Shown in pieces: positions 15,604-25,768 of a stretch of DNA of 43,391 nt (the stretch's first letter is position 1; every line of letters starts with the position of its first letter). The stretch comes from a virus. The stretch lies in IMG/VR virus record IMGVR_UViG_3300024520_000014, positions 1 through 43,391 of that record. One strand, written 5' to 3'. A program made the translations under genes and the position numbers. The notes below the pieces were generated by a model. That model worked only from the letters and a program-made list of their open reading frames with translations. It was not told the origin of the DNA and did no database searches.

Positions 15604-16689
15604 TTAAATTATTTTATATCAAGAGAACCAAGCCTGATCTACTGCTGTTGGTATACTTGCCCTTGCCGAAGTAGCATTTCTTGCTTGTACATGGATTGTG
15701 TCACTAGTTGCCAAATCTATTATAAAAGATACTGCCATTTGATCATTAGCCCCTCCTATACTTGAGTTCCACCTTCTTACTATTCCTGCATTCTTATATA
15801 CTCTTGCTGTCATATTATCTCATGACGTCCCTCAGTTAATAACATATCATATATCAAATCTATACTTTCCAGCAGAAGGAGCTGTATATTTATATGTTCA
15901 TGTATCAAAATTTGTTCATGTGTCAAAACTCTCTGTATCAAAAGGAAGTATTGTAGATGTAGTTGTGAAATTATACTGACTTCATAAATATACACTAAAT
16001 TCTTCACTAGCTCATCATCCACCTGGAGGGCTCGCCCAAGTTCAGTCTCATCTCCAAAATGTACTAGAAGATGCAGAAGTACCTGAGTCTAAATTTGATA
16101 CTGGAAGATTGCCTATTACATCAGATGACAAGTCAATATTACTAATACTATTTCAAGTGCCATTTACATCAAAAGTCTTATTTGTAAGTGTATCTGTACT
16201 AGATGGAGTACTATAATCAGTTCCAGCAGTAGCTTGACTTATAGCTGTACCATCTCATTTAAGTACTCAAGTAATACTTGTACTTAGTGTGATAGCTGGG
16301 GTAGTAGTAGAGTTTGCAACGGTTCCAGCGAGTCAGTTTGCAGAAACAACTGATACACTAGTTACAGTTCAACTTGATCAAGAAGCCTCTGAAGTCCAAG
16401 AACTTCAATCCCATACAAAGTATCTTACTTCTCATGCTGCAAGAGATGATCCATTTACTGTAATAGCATGAGTTGATGTATCATCATTTATAACTGAAAA
16501 TCTCCTTGTACCTGTAGTATTAGTAGGGTCTTGTAGAGTTTGAGCATTACTTGCTCCTGTAGTAGTTATTATAACACCACTAAAGCCATCTATTATGGCT
16601 ACTGTTACTGCAGCATTCGTAGCTGGATCAGTAATTGTAGTAGTCTTTAGATTTGGCATATCAGTTTCTTGTGCTGATGTTCTTCACAT
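15604..16689 (-). CDS. Tail/head fibre with C-terminal C1q-like domain, 361 aa
   Basis: Ser/Thr/Ala-rich shaft repeats are followed by a typical fibre junction, SNLDSGTSASSSTFWRGDGT WASPPGG, and a C-terminal jelly-roll of about 130 residues: PFDTESFDTGTNFDTGTYKY, TAPSAGKYRFDIGYVI ... AWFSGYKII. This is the C1q/TNF pattern of receptor-binding tips. The WRGDGTW and following glycines are TGA-coded. It probably binds the host surface or another particle component. Confidence 0.8.
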
Positions 16690-16724
16690 AGTTATATTAT
16701 TAATATTAAAGTAAGTATATATTA

Positions 16725-17177
16725 TTATTCGGATAAATCAATATTAGTAACACACGTATGTTTTAACTGTTTATTTCTTATCTCTTCATCTGTATTTCAG
16801 TATACATATTTTTTATATTCATCAAAATCAAACGGATAAGGTATAGTTTCATCTACTCAGTCAATTTGAGTTCTTTCTATTTCAATATTTGAAATAAGTC
16901 ACATTCATACTACCTTATAATTATATCATTGTTTTAATCATATTTTTTCATTCCATACTCATATTATATTTATCTCTCATATACTTGATATATCTGTTTT
17001 CATTCATTCTATATCATCTAATGAATCAATTAATGCTTCATATAAAACTTTTCAACTATCTACCTTACTATCTGTGATAATATTTACAAAACTATCAAAG
17101 TTTTCATGGTAATTATCATGCTTTATTTTTTCGGCTTCTCTTATATCACACATACTAAATAAAACTCTGTATTTCAT
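16725..17177 (-). CDS. Hypothetical virion-region protein, 150 aa
   Basis: MKYRVLFSMCDIREAEKIKH... alternating strands and polar loops with ten TGA-Gly. Position between two fibre genes suggests a structural or assembly protein. No family recognised. Confidence 0.65.
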
Positions 17178-17186
17178 AATAATTTA

Positions 17187-18650
17187 TTAAATTCTAAGAT
17201 AACCTCAAGTATGGATTTCTATATTTCTATCATCACTTTTATTTGTTACTGCTATTAATGATTTTCATCAAGTATCAAATAAATAATCAGCAATACAACT
17301 AATAACTTTAGGAAGGTTAGCGGTTATTGGTTCAAAAGGTTGTGATGATTCTACTTCTGCAAGTTTATATGAATTTGGTGCAACTCAATCATCAGAAAAA
17401 GTAACAACCGCTCATCATAATGTATAACTTACTTGAAAATCATCAACATTTGCATTTACAACATAGTATATTGCATCATTTCTTATTCATGTTGGAAGTG
17501 TTCATACAGTATCAATAAATGATATATTATCTCAATTAATACGTCAATGTAATATTTCATTTATTATATTAGTTCAATTCGTGAAAGTAACTGGAAATTC
17601 TGTAGGTGGAAGGTATATTTCTATCGTTCAAAGAGTCTTTGTTGAATTTTTAGGATCTATTTTCATATTTCTATCTATTCTTATAGATGACCTATCTAAT
17701 CAAGTATATTCAGCTATTCATTCTGTAGAAACTATAAATCTTTCTTGATTAGAAACATCCCATCAAGGCACTAATGATAATATTATTGCATCTACTAATG
17801 GTATATCAATTTCTATAGGTCATGCGACTACATTATGCCTTGCTTCGGCAATTATATTACTTGGAGGGTTATTGTTTCATACAGGATCAAAAGAAGAAAT
17901 AAGAGGATCTGTTGAATTAGGACTTCATGAAGCATACATTCCACCACTTCATAAAAGAGTGAAATGACTAACAGTAGTTAAATTAACAGGAGTAAACATT
18001 CAAGTAAAATCAAAAACCGTATCTCATCATGCTGGTATCATACTCATTTTCTGAATAGATACACCTCATGCTGTTCCTCATCTTATACTTATTTGACTTC
18101 ATCAGAAAGGCTGTCAAATAAGAGAACCGACACTAAAGATTCAGAAAATATCTGTAAATTGAAGTCAAGTTACTAGTAAATCAAGAGTGCTTTTCTGACT
18201 TAACAGATTAATGTTTCTAATAATACTAGTTGCGTTTAGAGTTCAATAATTCATGCCACTCCACTCTCAATCTTGTTGATTAAAGGTATTCATTAAAGTA
18301 GGAGCTAGAGGGTTTGATGAAAATAAATGTGAAGTAGCATCTCATTGCAACATCAATCTTCTTACAAACATTCTACCAAATCTATAAGTAGAATCTCAAT
18401 ACCAAAAATTATTAACAGAAGAAAGAGTATGAATAAGGGTGATATCACATAAAATGGTCGTAGTTCATGTATATACTCCACTAGGAGCAAATCAACGAGT
18501 AAAGTTAATTATAGTTAATAATTTATAGATAGTATTATCTAATAATAAATTATAATCTACTCATCATATATTTATTATACCGAAATCATCTTCTATGTGT
18601 ATATAAGCTACATTCTCAAAATCATCTAAATGTCTATCTATATCAAGCAT
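17187..18650 (-). CDS. Probable virion appendage protein, 487 aa
   Basis: MLDIDRHLDDFENVAYIHIE... a long beta-rich, Asn/Thr/Gly-rich sequence with no low-complexity shaft. The middle part (GIFSVGSLIGQPFGGSQISI) suggests beta-helix or jelly-roll repeats, as in appendage or head-fibre proteins. About 40 TGA codons are all read through. A role in host binding is inferred from position. Confidence 0.65.
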
Positions 18651-18660
18651 ATTTTTAAAA

Positions 18661-19056
18661 TTAAATAGCTAAAGCTCTATACGAACTATTTGAAACCCAA
18701 GTTATTCTTAAACTATCTACATTAATTTGATCCCATTTATATACTTCATGTATTTTAATTGTGATTTCATCTCAAAATATAATACTATCAGTGGAAAAAG
18801 AAATTTTAAACTCTCCATTTCCATCATTCTTTATCCATCATTGAGTCGCATTTCTTCCTAATGCTGTATTAAAATCAATTGTTATAGGACTATCTCCAGC
18901 CACAAAACTAGTATCTTCAAAGAAGGCTGGAGTATCTACTACTCATTCAGGTCATCATAATGCAGAAATAATATCATCTTGTTTCTCTTCTGTAGATGGA
19001 TTTATCGGTAAATCGGAAGTGTTGGTTAATTGTAATTTACTAGCTCTATCTGACAT
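18661..19056 (-). CDS. Small virion protein, 131 aa
   Basis: MSDRASKLQLTNTSDLPINP STEEKQDDII begins like base-plate-proximal fibre proteins that carry a short particle-anchoring peptide ending in STEEKQD-x-I. The rest forms a beta domain (GWIKNDGNGEFKISFSTDSI). Likely a fibre anchor or spike partner. Confidence 0.6.
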
Positions 19057-19059
19057 CTT

Positions 19060-19905
19060 TTATAGGTTAATTTTAATACCAGCCTTTTCATAAACTGATT
19101 TTATATGTGCTGCTTTTGAGTTGAGGTTCTCTTCTTTCTTTACTAGTTTAACATTAGTCTCTCTTGTGCTTGTAAGTTCATTCTTAGATTGTGTTAACTC
19201 AAAACTCGTATCACTAAGCTCTTTTTTAAGTCTATCCACATCCTTTTGCTTAGATTCTTTTTCATCTTCTAAATCCTTTATATCTCAGTCTAATAGTTTA
19301 TTTCTTAGTTTATCAGAGATATACACATCTTCTAATTTATCTATTTCACTTTTATATGATTTTAGCTTCTTATCTTGTTCTTTTATAATTTTATCCTTGT
19401 CATCCTCTATTTTTGACAACTTGTCTATAGATACAGTTAAGTCTTTCTTTTGAGTAATTAATTTGTCTTTATCTTCTCATAATAATTTATTACCTGCTAT
19501 TCTGAGATTCCTTTCAGCTAATAGTGATTCCTCCTGAGTCCAAGAATCATTCTCTAATTTTTCTTTCTTATCATTAAACTCTTTTTCTATCCTCTCTGAT
19601 TCTTCTAATTTATCCTTATTCTTAGTTTCTACTCAGCTAATAATAGAATTTAACTCATCTAATTTATTCTTAGACTTAATATAATCTTTCTCAGCATCAT
19701 TCATTAAAGATAAAAACTCATCTGTTTTCTTATCAATAACAATATGCTGATCCTCTTTTCTAGTTAATTCTTCAAGCGAATTAATATTATCCTCAGTTAA
19801 TCTTTGGCTCGTCAACTCCAGCTCATTAACACTACGAGAGATTTCTTGTTGTTTTAACTTTATTACAGATTTATCTTCTGTCTTTTTACTAAATACTTTT
19901 CTCAT
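19060..19905 (-). CDS. Long coiled-coil protein, 281 aa
   Basis: Almost entirely heptad-repeat Glu/Lys/Leu helix (ELNSIISGVETKNKDKLEES, KDLTVSIDKLSKIEDDKDKI and so on) with only two or three glycines. The last 25 residues (AAHIKSVYEKAGIKINL) form a small end domain. It could be a fibrous shaft or whisker between the fibre genes. Confidence 0.75.
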
Positions 19906-19910
19906 AATAA

Positions 19911-20315
19911 TTAATTAGAAAATCAAACTCCCTTAACAGTAATTTCTCAAGCTGTTCTAGCTGTTATCCTTGCATTTACCCACATTAAACCGTTAGTATT
20001 CATTTCAAAGGCTCTATAGTCATCAGCAGTGGCTACTGCCACTCATGTATCTCAGTCTATAGCAGCACCATCTTCTAAATCTATAACCTCTATATAATCC
20101 CAGTGATTCGTTACACTTTGTGCTGCTGAAAAGTCAGGAGCTATTTCTTGTATACTTCCTTGGAACTTAACAGTAGCTGCTGCATCACCTCATCCGTCTG
20201 TAGCATAAGATAATCCTATGTTTTGATAATCCTTAACAAGCATATTTACTCATACTCCAGTAGCTCATTTAGCATCTAGTATTGTATAAGATGGAGAAAC
20301 TTCTCTTATTCACAT
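19911..20315 (-). CDS. Virion protein, 134 aa (paralogue-like to the next gene)
   Basis: A beta-rich Ala/Gly/Thr protein (NIGLSYATDGGGDAAATVKF; AIDGDTGVAVATADDYRAFE), the same length and style as the gene at 20379. Both lie just after the capsid gene and may decorate the head or form part of a fibre base. Confidence 0.65.
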
Positions 20316-20337
20316 ATTTTTATAGTTAATTAATAAA

Positions 20338-20362
20338 CTCATTCCCACCTCCCAAGAATGAG
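20338..20362 (-). terminator. Intrinsic terminator between virion genes
   Basis: Stem CTCATTC/GAATGAG (20338-20344 with 20356-20362) followed by TTTATTAATT on the minus strand. It could lower expression of genes below 20.3 kb relative to the capsid gene. Confidence 0.6.
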
Positions 20363-20378
20363 AAGTGGTATCAATTTA

Positions 20379-20783
20379 TTATATTGAGTATCAAACAGAA
20401 TTACTGTCTAATTTTCTACAAACTAATTGAATAGTAATTACTCATGCACCAGTACCATCAGCAGCTGTATTTTGAACAGAGATATATTTATCTCATGTTC
20501 ATACAGATGTTTTTATGCCAGTAACAGAAGCACCATTTAGGTCCATTATTGTATCAGCACCTAAATTAGCAACCGTTTCTGCAAAAAATACAATTCAGTC
20601 AGCTAATATTTGAAAATTTGTACCTCAAGCTAGTCCAGTAGCATCTGTTCTAGCTATAACATCTTCAATGATAACTCAATTTCAAACGAGTTGAGCTATA
20701 TTTACAGCCGAAGCCGTTAGTATATCACTAGAAGTTATTTTTTTCTCGATTACAAACGTTCAAAAATCTATATTTGAAATCAT
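20379..20783 (-). CDS. Virion protein, 134 aa
   Basis: MISNIDFGTFVIEKKITSSD then ILTASAVNIAQLVGNGVIIE; beta-strand pattern with many small residues, like head decoration or fibre-base proteins. Directly downstream of the capsid gene. Confidence 0.65.
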
Positions 20784-20829
20784 TTTGTTATTTTTTTATA
20801 TATTAAAATCTTCATTCCTTACTTAAGGA

Positions 20830-21843
20830 TTATGCAGTACCGTCTCAAGAAGAGAATACTACACCTCTAGCACTTACCCAACAAGAGTCGTGCATTGCAA
20901 CAGAATTGAAAGTCCAGTTAAGAGTTTCAATATCTTCTCCGTTGTTTCCTTTAGAAGGGTAATACATTTCAGGAGCTTTGTATATATCATGGAAGAATGA
21001 AGTGATTTTAGAATCAACTAGTAACCAGTAATTCTTTTTTGCTGAATCTTTAGAAGCAGCAGCAGTCATATCAATTCTTGGTAGAATTTTATGTGTATAC
21101 CTACCTTCGTATACATTTACTACACCAGCATTAGGAGCAGAGATTTGTGCAGAAGATTGTATAACTCTTCTTACAGAGTTTACAAGAGTAGGGTAGTCTG
21201 TAGTTAATATAGTATCAGCAGCACAAGTAACCTGTTCACCTAAGTTGTTATAAGTATTTGTTCTAAGAACATCCTCAGCTAGTTCTAATGCTCCTTCAGA
21301 GAAAGATGGGTTATTTGCAACCCTTGCTCTATATGTAGTAGCAGAACCTGTTAGAGTATGTACCGTAGAGAAAGGAGCGAGTCCATCTCATGTTGAAATA
21401 GTTACCGTTTGCCCGTCTTGATCTGTATATGTAGTAGCAGTACCAAAAGATATAAATAGAGATAGGTTTAGGTCTTCTCTAGATGGAAGAGCATTACCAA
21501 TAAAGTTAACAGAATCATATACACCTGTTTTGTCAAGTTCTCTCATTTCAAGAGTAATGTCTATTGCTTTTGAGTAAGTAGTAGAAGTAGTATCTTTGTA
21601 ATACCCTTGCTGTACTACAGTTTTTGTACTGAGTCAACCCTCTACCTTGTAAGTAGCATATTGTTCTCCTACTGGTTTTTCTTTATGTCTTCTAGTCTTT
21701 CAAGTTCCTGATGGAACAGTGTTTACAACAACGACACCAGATTCTTTCATTGCGTTGTTTATAGGAGCTAACTTTCCAGCATCGAACTCTCTTTCGATAA
21801 GGTCTGTTGCATCCTCAAAACTAATTGTATTTAATACGGTCAT
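20830..21843 (-). CDS. Major capsid protein, 337 aa
   Basis: MTVLNTISFEDATDLIEREF DAGKLAPINN..., then an E-loop-like basic segment (GTGKTRRHKEKPVGE), NNPSFSEGALELAEDVLRTN and NAGVVNVYEGRYTHKILPRI fit an HK97-fold capsid protein. Context agrees: decoration and scaffold-like genes upstream. It uses only 4 TGA among 24 Gly codons and otherwise GGA/GGT, unlike DnaB (19 of 27), as expected if TGA is decoded more slowly in a very abundant protein. Confidence 0.8.
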
Positions 21844-21872
21844 TTGTGTTAAATTAAATTATAAATTATTTA

Positions 21873-22403
21873 CTATATATGTTTAAAAATAAATCATCCT
21901 GCACTTTTTGCAAATCAATTACAAACTCTACCTATTCCTCATGCATTAATCTTTAAATTATCTGAAGCTTCTTTTAAGCTATAGAACATATCTATATACT
22001 TTCAGTTTTTAGTAAATCTTGCTATATTTTTGCTGTTTTGATTATATTTTCCACGAATTCAATAAAAATGATGTTGTTCTCATTTTCTAGATATACATAA
22101 GTTATTATCCCATGCATGTCTTATATTTTCTTTAGGAGTAACATATTCTAAGTTATCAAGGTTATTATTTAATTTGTTTCAATCCTTATGGTTAACTTGT
22201 AATCAATTTGCATTTCATACGAAGGCATCCATTAGTAGTTTATGTATATAATGTATTTTTTGTTTTCCATCAATACTTAGACAAACTCTATTATACCCAT
22301 AACTATTTTTAGAATTTTTTAAGACTCTTCAAGTTTTAATATTTTTTACTTCTCATCATATATTTATTGCATATATTCATTCGTATCAAGATATTCAACG
22401 CAT
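21873..22403 (-). CDS. NUMOD4-HNH-NUMOD1 homing endonuclease 1, 176 aa
   Basis: NUMOD4 start (ISGYEGIYAINIGGEVKN), HNH core (LMDAFVGNANGLQVNHKDGN KLNNNLDNLEYVTPKENIRH) and a C-terminal NUMOD1/IENR1 helix-turn-helix (MFYSLKEASDNLKINAGGI). Free-standing homing endonucleases of this plan cut near their own insertion point and spread between phages. It sits between the capsid and decoration genes. Confidence 0.9.
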
Positions 22404-22430
22404 AATAATTTATTTAATTATCTATAGATA

Positions 22431-22901
22431 TTAACTTGTAGCAGCAAGTGCTAGTCAAGCCCCCAAGTTACCAGCGAAAATGAATTGTCCTCTTGTAGCA
22501 GATATGTATTTTTCAACATAAATTACTTTTTTAGATTGAGCACCATCATTTACAGTAACAGAATCAGTTAGATCAACATATGTTCATTCATCAGTTTGAG
22601 CTAAGGCAGTTGCATTTCATTCCCATACTACTCAGTTATCTCTTGGGAATTCTACTTTTACAAGTTTAGTAGAAGCGTAATCACTATCAGTTGCAGCGAT
22701 TGCTTGTCTAATAACACCAAAGTTATTACCAGCAGTTGAATCAGCAACAGTAAATTGTCCAGCATTACCTGGATCAGGGTATACTATAGCACCTTCAGCA
22801 GCAGCTACAGAAGCAGCGAATAAAACCTCTTTAATCTCAGTTTTACCCTTTACTCTTGTAAAGTTTTGTGTGTTATTGACCGTGTCCGTTGGGTTTGACA
22901 T
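22431..22901 (-). CDS. Head decoration / capsid-associated protein, 156 aa
   Basis: The start MSNPTDTVNNTQNFTRVKGK is preferred to a longer upstream frame because it begins a virion-like sequence. Ala/Val/Gly-rich beta segments (VLFAASVAAAEGAIVYPDPG; GQFIFAGNLGGLALAATS) resemble small head-stabilising proteins encoded beside capsid genes. It is bracketed by two homing endonucleases. Confidence 0.65.
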
Positions 22902-22918
22902 AATAATTATGTTAAATA

Positions 22919-23458
22919 TTAAATTATTTTTGAAAATCTCCATATAAATCATCAAGCAGTTTTTCTTTCTCCCTTACAACATTTTCATATATTTCAATTA
23001 TGAACTCAAGTTTTTTGACTTGCTATTACACAACTATCATATAATCAAATTAATGTATTAGTTAGTGAGAATTGTTTTACTGATTTACTAGAAGGGTTTT
23101 CTTTTCAGTACTTTCAATAAGCACTTCATTTATGTCCCAATACATCAAATCTGTGTTTTTGATTTTCAGCATTAGTACAATATTCTAAGTTTTCAAGTCT
23201 ATTGTCATCTTTAATTCAATTTTTGTGATTAACTTGCTTGTCTGACTTTCAAATAAACGTTAATAACATAAGTCTATGAACCTTACATAAATGTCTTTTT
23301 TTAAGATTTAGACCGATATGTAAATATCAATAGTTGTCTTTACTTTGTTTAAGTATCCTTATCTTTCAATATTTTAGACTAATGATAACACTAGATTTGT
23401 TGATTTTATATATTCATTCAAATCAAGGTATATCTTTAAATTCATTAATATTATCCAT
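22919..23458 (-). CDS. NUMOD4-HNH-NUMOD1 homing endonuclease 2, 179 aa
   Basis: NUMOD4-like start (DIPGFEGIYKINKSSVIISL), HNH core (KQVNHKNGIKDDNRLENLEY CTNAENQKHR) and an IENR1-type end (SQKTGVHNGNIGKCCKGERK). It is related to but not a copy of the enzyme at 21873. Together they look like two independent invasions on either side of the decoration gene. Confidence 0.9.
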
Positions 23459-23467
23459 ATAAGAATA

Positions 23468-23833
23468 TTAATTAGTAAAATCTTTGTCTTGAATTTCTAA
23501 CGCTAATTTATTAATTTGTCTGAAATCAATATCATTATAGTTAGTTCTATCAAATAAATTACATATTACATTCTTTTCATGTCTTGTGATATCATCTCAA
23601 ATACCTGATAATACATTTTGTATTTCGTACTTGTTAGCAGATGAATCAACAAACAATTTAATTATGTCTGATTTGATCTTTTGAATCTTTTCTACATATA
23701 ATTTATCAATAGCTTTTGCTTCATCACTTTGAAGATATTTAATATAATCTTCTGAGTATTCAGCAGTAGTGTCATCGGTAAAAGTTACAACTTCTCCATT
23801 GATTTCTTTGATTTCTTTTTCTCAAATATACAT
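23468..23833 (-). CDS. Hypothetical head-region protein, 121 aa
   Basis: MYIGEKEIKEINGEVVTFTD DTTAEYSEDYIKYLQ..., an acidic helical protein with a beta start. Position between scaffold-like and decoration genes suggests a head assembly role. Confidence 0.65.
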
Positions 23834-23834
23834 A

Positions 23835-24494
23835 TTATGCGTTTAAATAAGTAGATAAAATAGTGAGTTCTTTTCCGTCTATTTCAAGTGTTACGTTGAA
23901 TGTTTGATCTTTTGGGTTCATTATATAGTATTCTAATTTCGTTTCAGGATTTAGCTGTTTAGATACATATACATCAGAGTTGTCAAGATTTTTAATAGAT
24001 TTAGCAATTAGCTTATCACTTCTCTTTAAGAAAGTAGCAAATAGATGTAATTTAAGTACTTCTTTTACTTCTTCTCATTCTTTAAGGTAAGTTATCTCAA
24101 TAGTTTGATCATCTTCTTTTGAATCCTTCCCAATAAAGTTAGTCACTGTTTCCCATTTAATAATAGGATAGTCCGCTTCTCTTGTTGGAAATAATTTAAT
24201 TGAAAATGCAAAGTTATTGAAAGCTTCTTGGTCTCTGTCAAAATCTTTTATCTTATTTGAATCTCAAGTTTGTCTTACAAGACTTTCAAGTTCATTTAGT
24301 CTACTTAAAAGAGCATTTACATCTACCTTATCAGTAGGCGTATTAGGTGTAGGCTTTACAACGGCTTCATTGTTCTGAGGAGTTACTCAAAGTAATTCTT
24401 TCATTTGGTCAGCAGTAGCATTCTTTGCATATGTAATGCCTTTTTCATCTGCTTGTATTTTCAATGCTTTCACATCTGTATTAGTAATTTTCAT
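23835..24494 (-). CDS. Hypothetical head-region protein, 219 aa, HeH/LEM-like N-terminus
   Basis: Residues about 8-36 (VKALKIQADEKGITYAKNAT ADQMKELLG) resemble a helix-extension-helix (HeH/SAP-like) nucleic-acid binding motif seen in phage head proteins. A Pro/Thr linker follows (VVKPTPNTPTDKVDV), then a coiled-coil and an alpha/beta domain. It overlaps no neighbour but is separated from the next gene by one base. Confidence 0.65.
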
Positions 24495-24504
24495 AAATAG
24501 TATG

Positions 24505-25239
24505 TTATTTGGTAAATAATTCTGGATACCTAGCTCTTTGTTGTGCCTTAGGCATTCACAAAGATGTTAGTTTAGCTGTAGTCATAGTAGTTTTAGAGGT
24601 TTCTTTAGAGCCTCATAGGTTATTTGATGCTAATTTACTTAGTGCATCATCATCCCTATCTTGTTTTAATTCTTTACGGTTATTGTAAAGAATTATTTTA
24701 TCTATCTCTTTCTTAGCAAGTTCAGGGGTCAGTTTTCTTTTTCAAACTGATTCCTTAAATTCTTCAAGGTACTTGTTTTTTGTACCCTCATCAAATTTAC
24801 TAAGAGATTTATCCAAAACTTTTTTAGCGTCTGCTTCTTGATTTTCTTCAAGAATTTTAGCCCTAATATTCTTAACTAATGTATCCTCATCTATTTTTTC
24901 AGATTTTTCGCTTTTGTCATCACCTTTCAATATCTTTACCAATTCTTCATAAGAATTAGTATCAGAATATCAATCTTCGTAAAGTTGGTCAACAACATCT
25001 TTCGCTAAATCTGCATCTAATTCTAATAAGTGTGAGTTGTCCGTTAAAACTTTCCTATACGCAGTATGTACTTTTGTAATACGTGTATTTTCGCGACTAG
25101 AATCAGAATATCTTTTTTCAAAGTTATCTTTTCCTTTGTCATTCTGAGAGTTATCCGTTACGGAGGTCTCGCCATCTACATTATCATTAGAGTTTTCTTG
25201 GGATTTATCTTGAGTTTTCTCAACTATTTTATCTTCCAT
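24505..25239 (-). CDS. Scaffolding-like protein, 244 aa
   Basis: Acidic, Asp/Lys/Ser-rich and almost wholly helical, starting MEDKIVEKTQDKSQENSNDN and ending AQQRARYPELFTK. High charge, low hydrophobicity, coiled-coil and a basic C-terminal end near the capsid gene are the usual features of phage scaffolds, which guide procapsid assembly through the C-terminal helices. No protease was found. Confidence 0.65.
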
Positions 25240-25260
25240 AGAGGTCTAAATATTATGTAA

Positions 25261-25355
25261 TAAAAAAAGCAGTCTATAATCAACTGCTTAAATAGTAATA
25301 ACGTTCACCCACTACAGGAACTTTATTACTATTTAAGTAATTGATTAGTGGGTTT
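25261..25355 (-). promoter_or_regulatory. Structured leader with 15-bp stem, loop-leader pairing and terminator
   Basis: A perfect 15-bp stem (25287-25301 with 25323-25337) encloses a loop holding TAGTGGGT (about 25304-25311), which is complementary to ACCCACTA just upstream in the leader (25346-25353); together they can form a pseudoknot. A second hairpin GCAGT/ACTGC (25269-25273, 25283-25287) followed by seven T is an intrinsic terminator. The element lies between the promoter at 25377-25404 and the scaffold-like gene, so it may control head gene expression. Confidence 0.75.
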
Positions 25356-25376
25356 GTATTGCAAAGAACTATATAT

Positions 25377-25404
25377 AATATAATTATATTATAACGAATA
25401 GCAA
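25377..25404 (-). promoter_or_regulatory. Promoter of head operon, TTGCTA-16-TATATT, with AACCCACTA leader motif
   Basis: TTGCTA at 25399-25404, TATATT at 25377-25382. The leader motif AACCCACTA follows (25346-25354 region). Same boxes and motif as the portal promoter at 27789. Confidence 0.6.
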
Positions 25405-25406
25405 AT

Positions 25407-25751
25407 TTACTCTTCAATTTGCTCACGATCTTCTTCCTCTTCTTCCTCTTCTTCCTCTTTCTCCTCCTTCTCAGTCTCTTTTTTTATAAAATCTGTATAT
25501 GTCTTATCAATAGTTGTTACTTCATCAGCTATCATTCATAACTGGTTAACTACTTCAAGTCAAGCGAGTGTGTTTTCTTTCCATTCTCAAGCTCAAATAT
25601 CAAATTGGATACTTACAGCCTTCAGCCTTATAAATTTAGCTATTAACTCTTTATTTTCAATAAGCTTTACAAGGTCGCGCATATCTAACGAATGATCTTC
25701 ACTTAATTTATATGAATCTAGTATAGACTTCTCTATTATTTTATATGTCAT
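25407..25751 (-). CDS. Hypothetical acidic-tail protein, 114 aa
   Basis: MTYKIIEKSILDSYKLSEDH... ends with a run of about 25 mostly Glu/Lys residues (EKEEKEEEEEEEEDREQIEE). It follows the portal gene. Acidic-tailed small proteins here are often head-assembly or DNA-mimic proteins; no proof. Confidence 0.7.
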
Positions 25752-25768
25752 ATGTAGTAGGTTATATA

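Noticed and set aside
24505-25239. Apparent frameshifted or broken genes
   Set aside because: The breaks are TGA codons; with TGA as Gly the frames join without gaps here and in nearly all other genes, so these are not pseudogenes.
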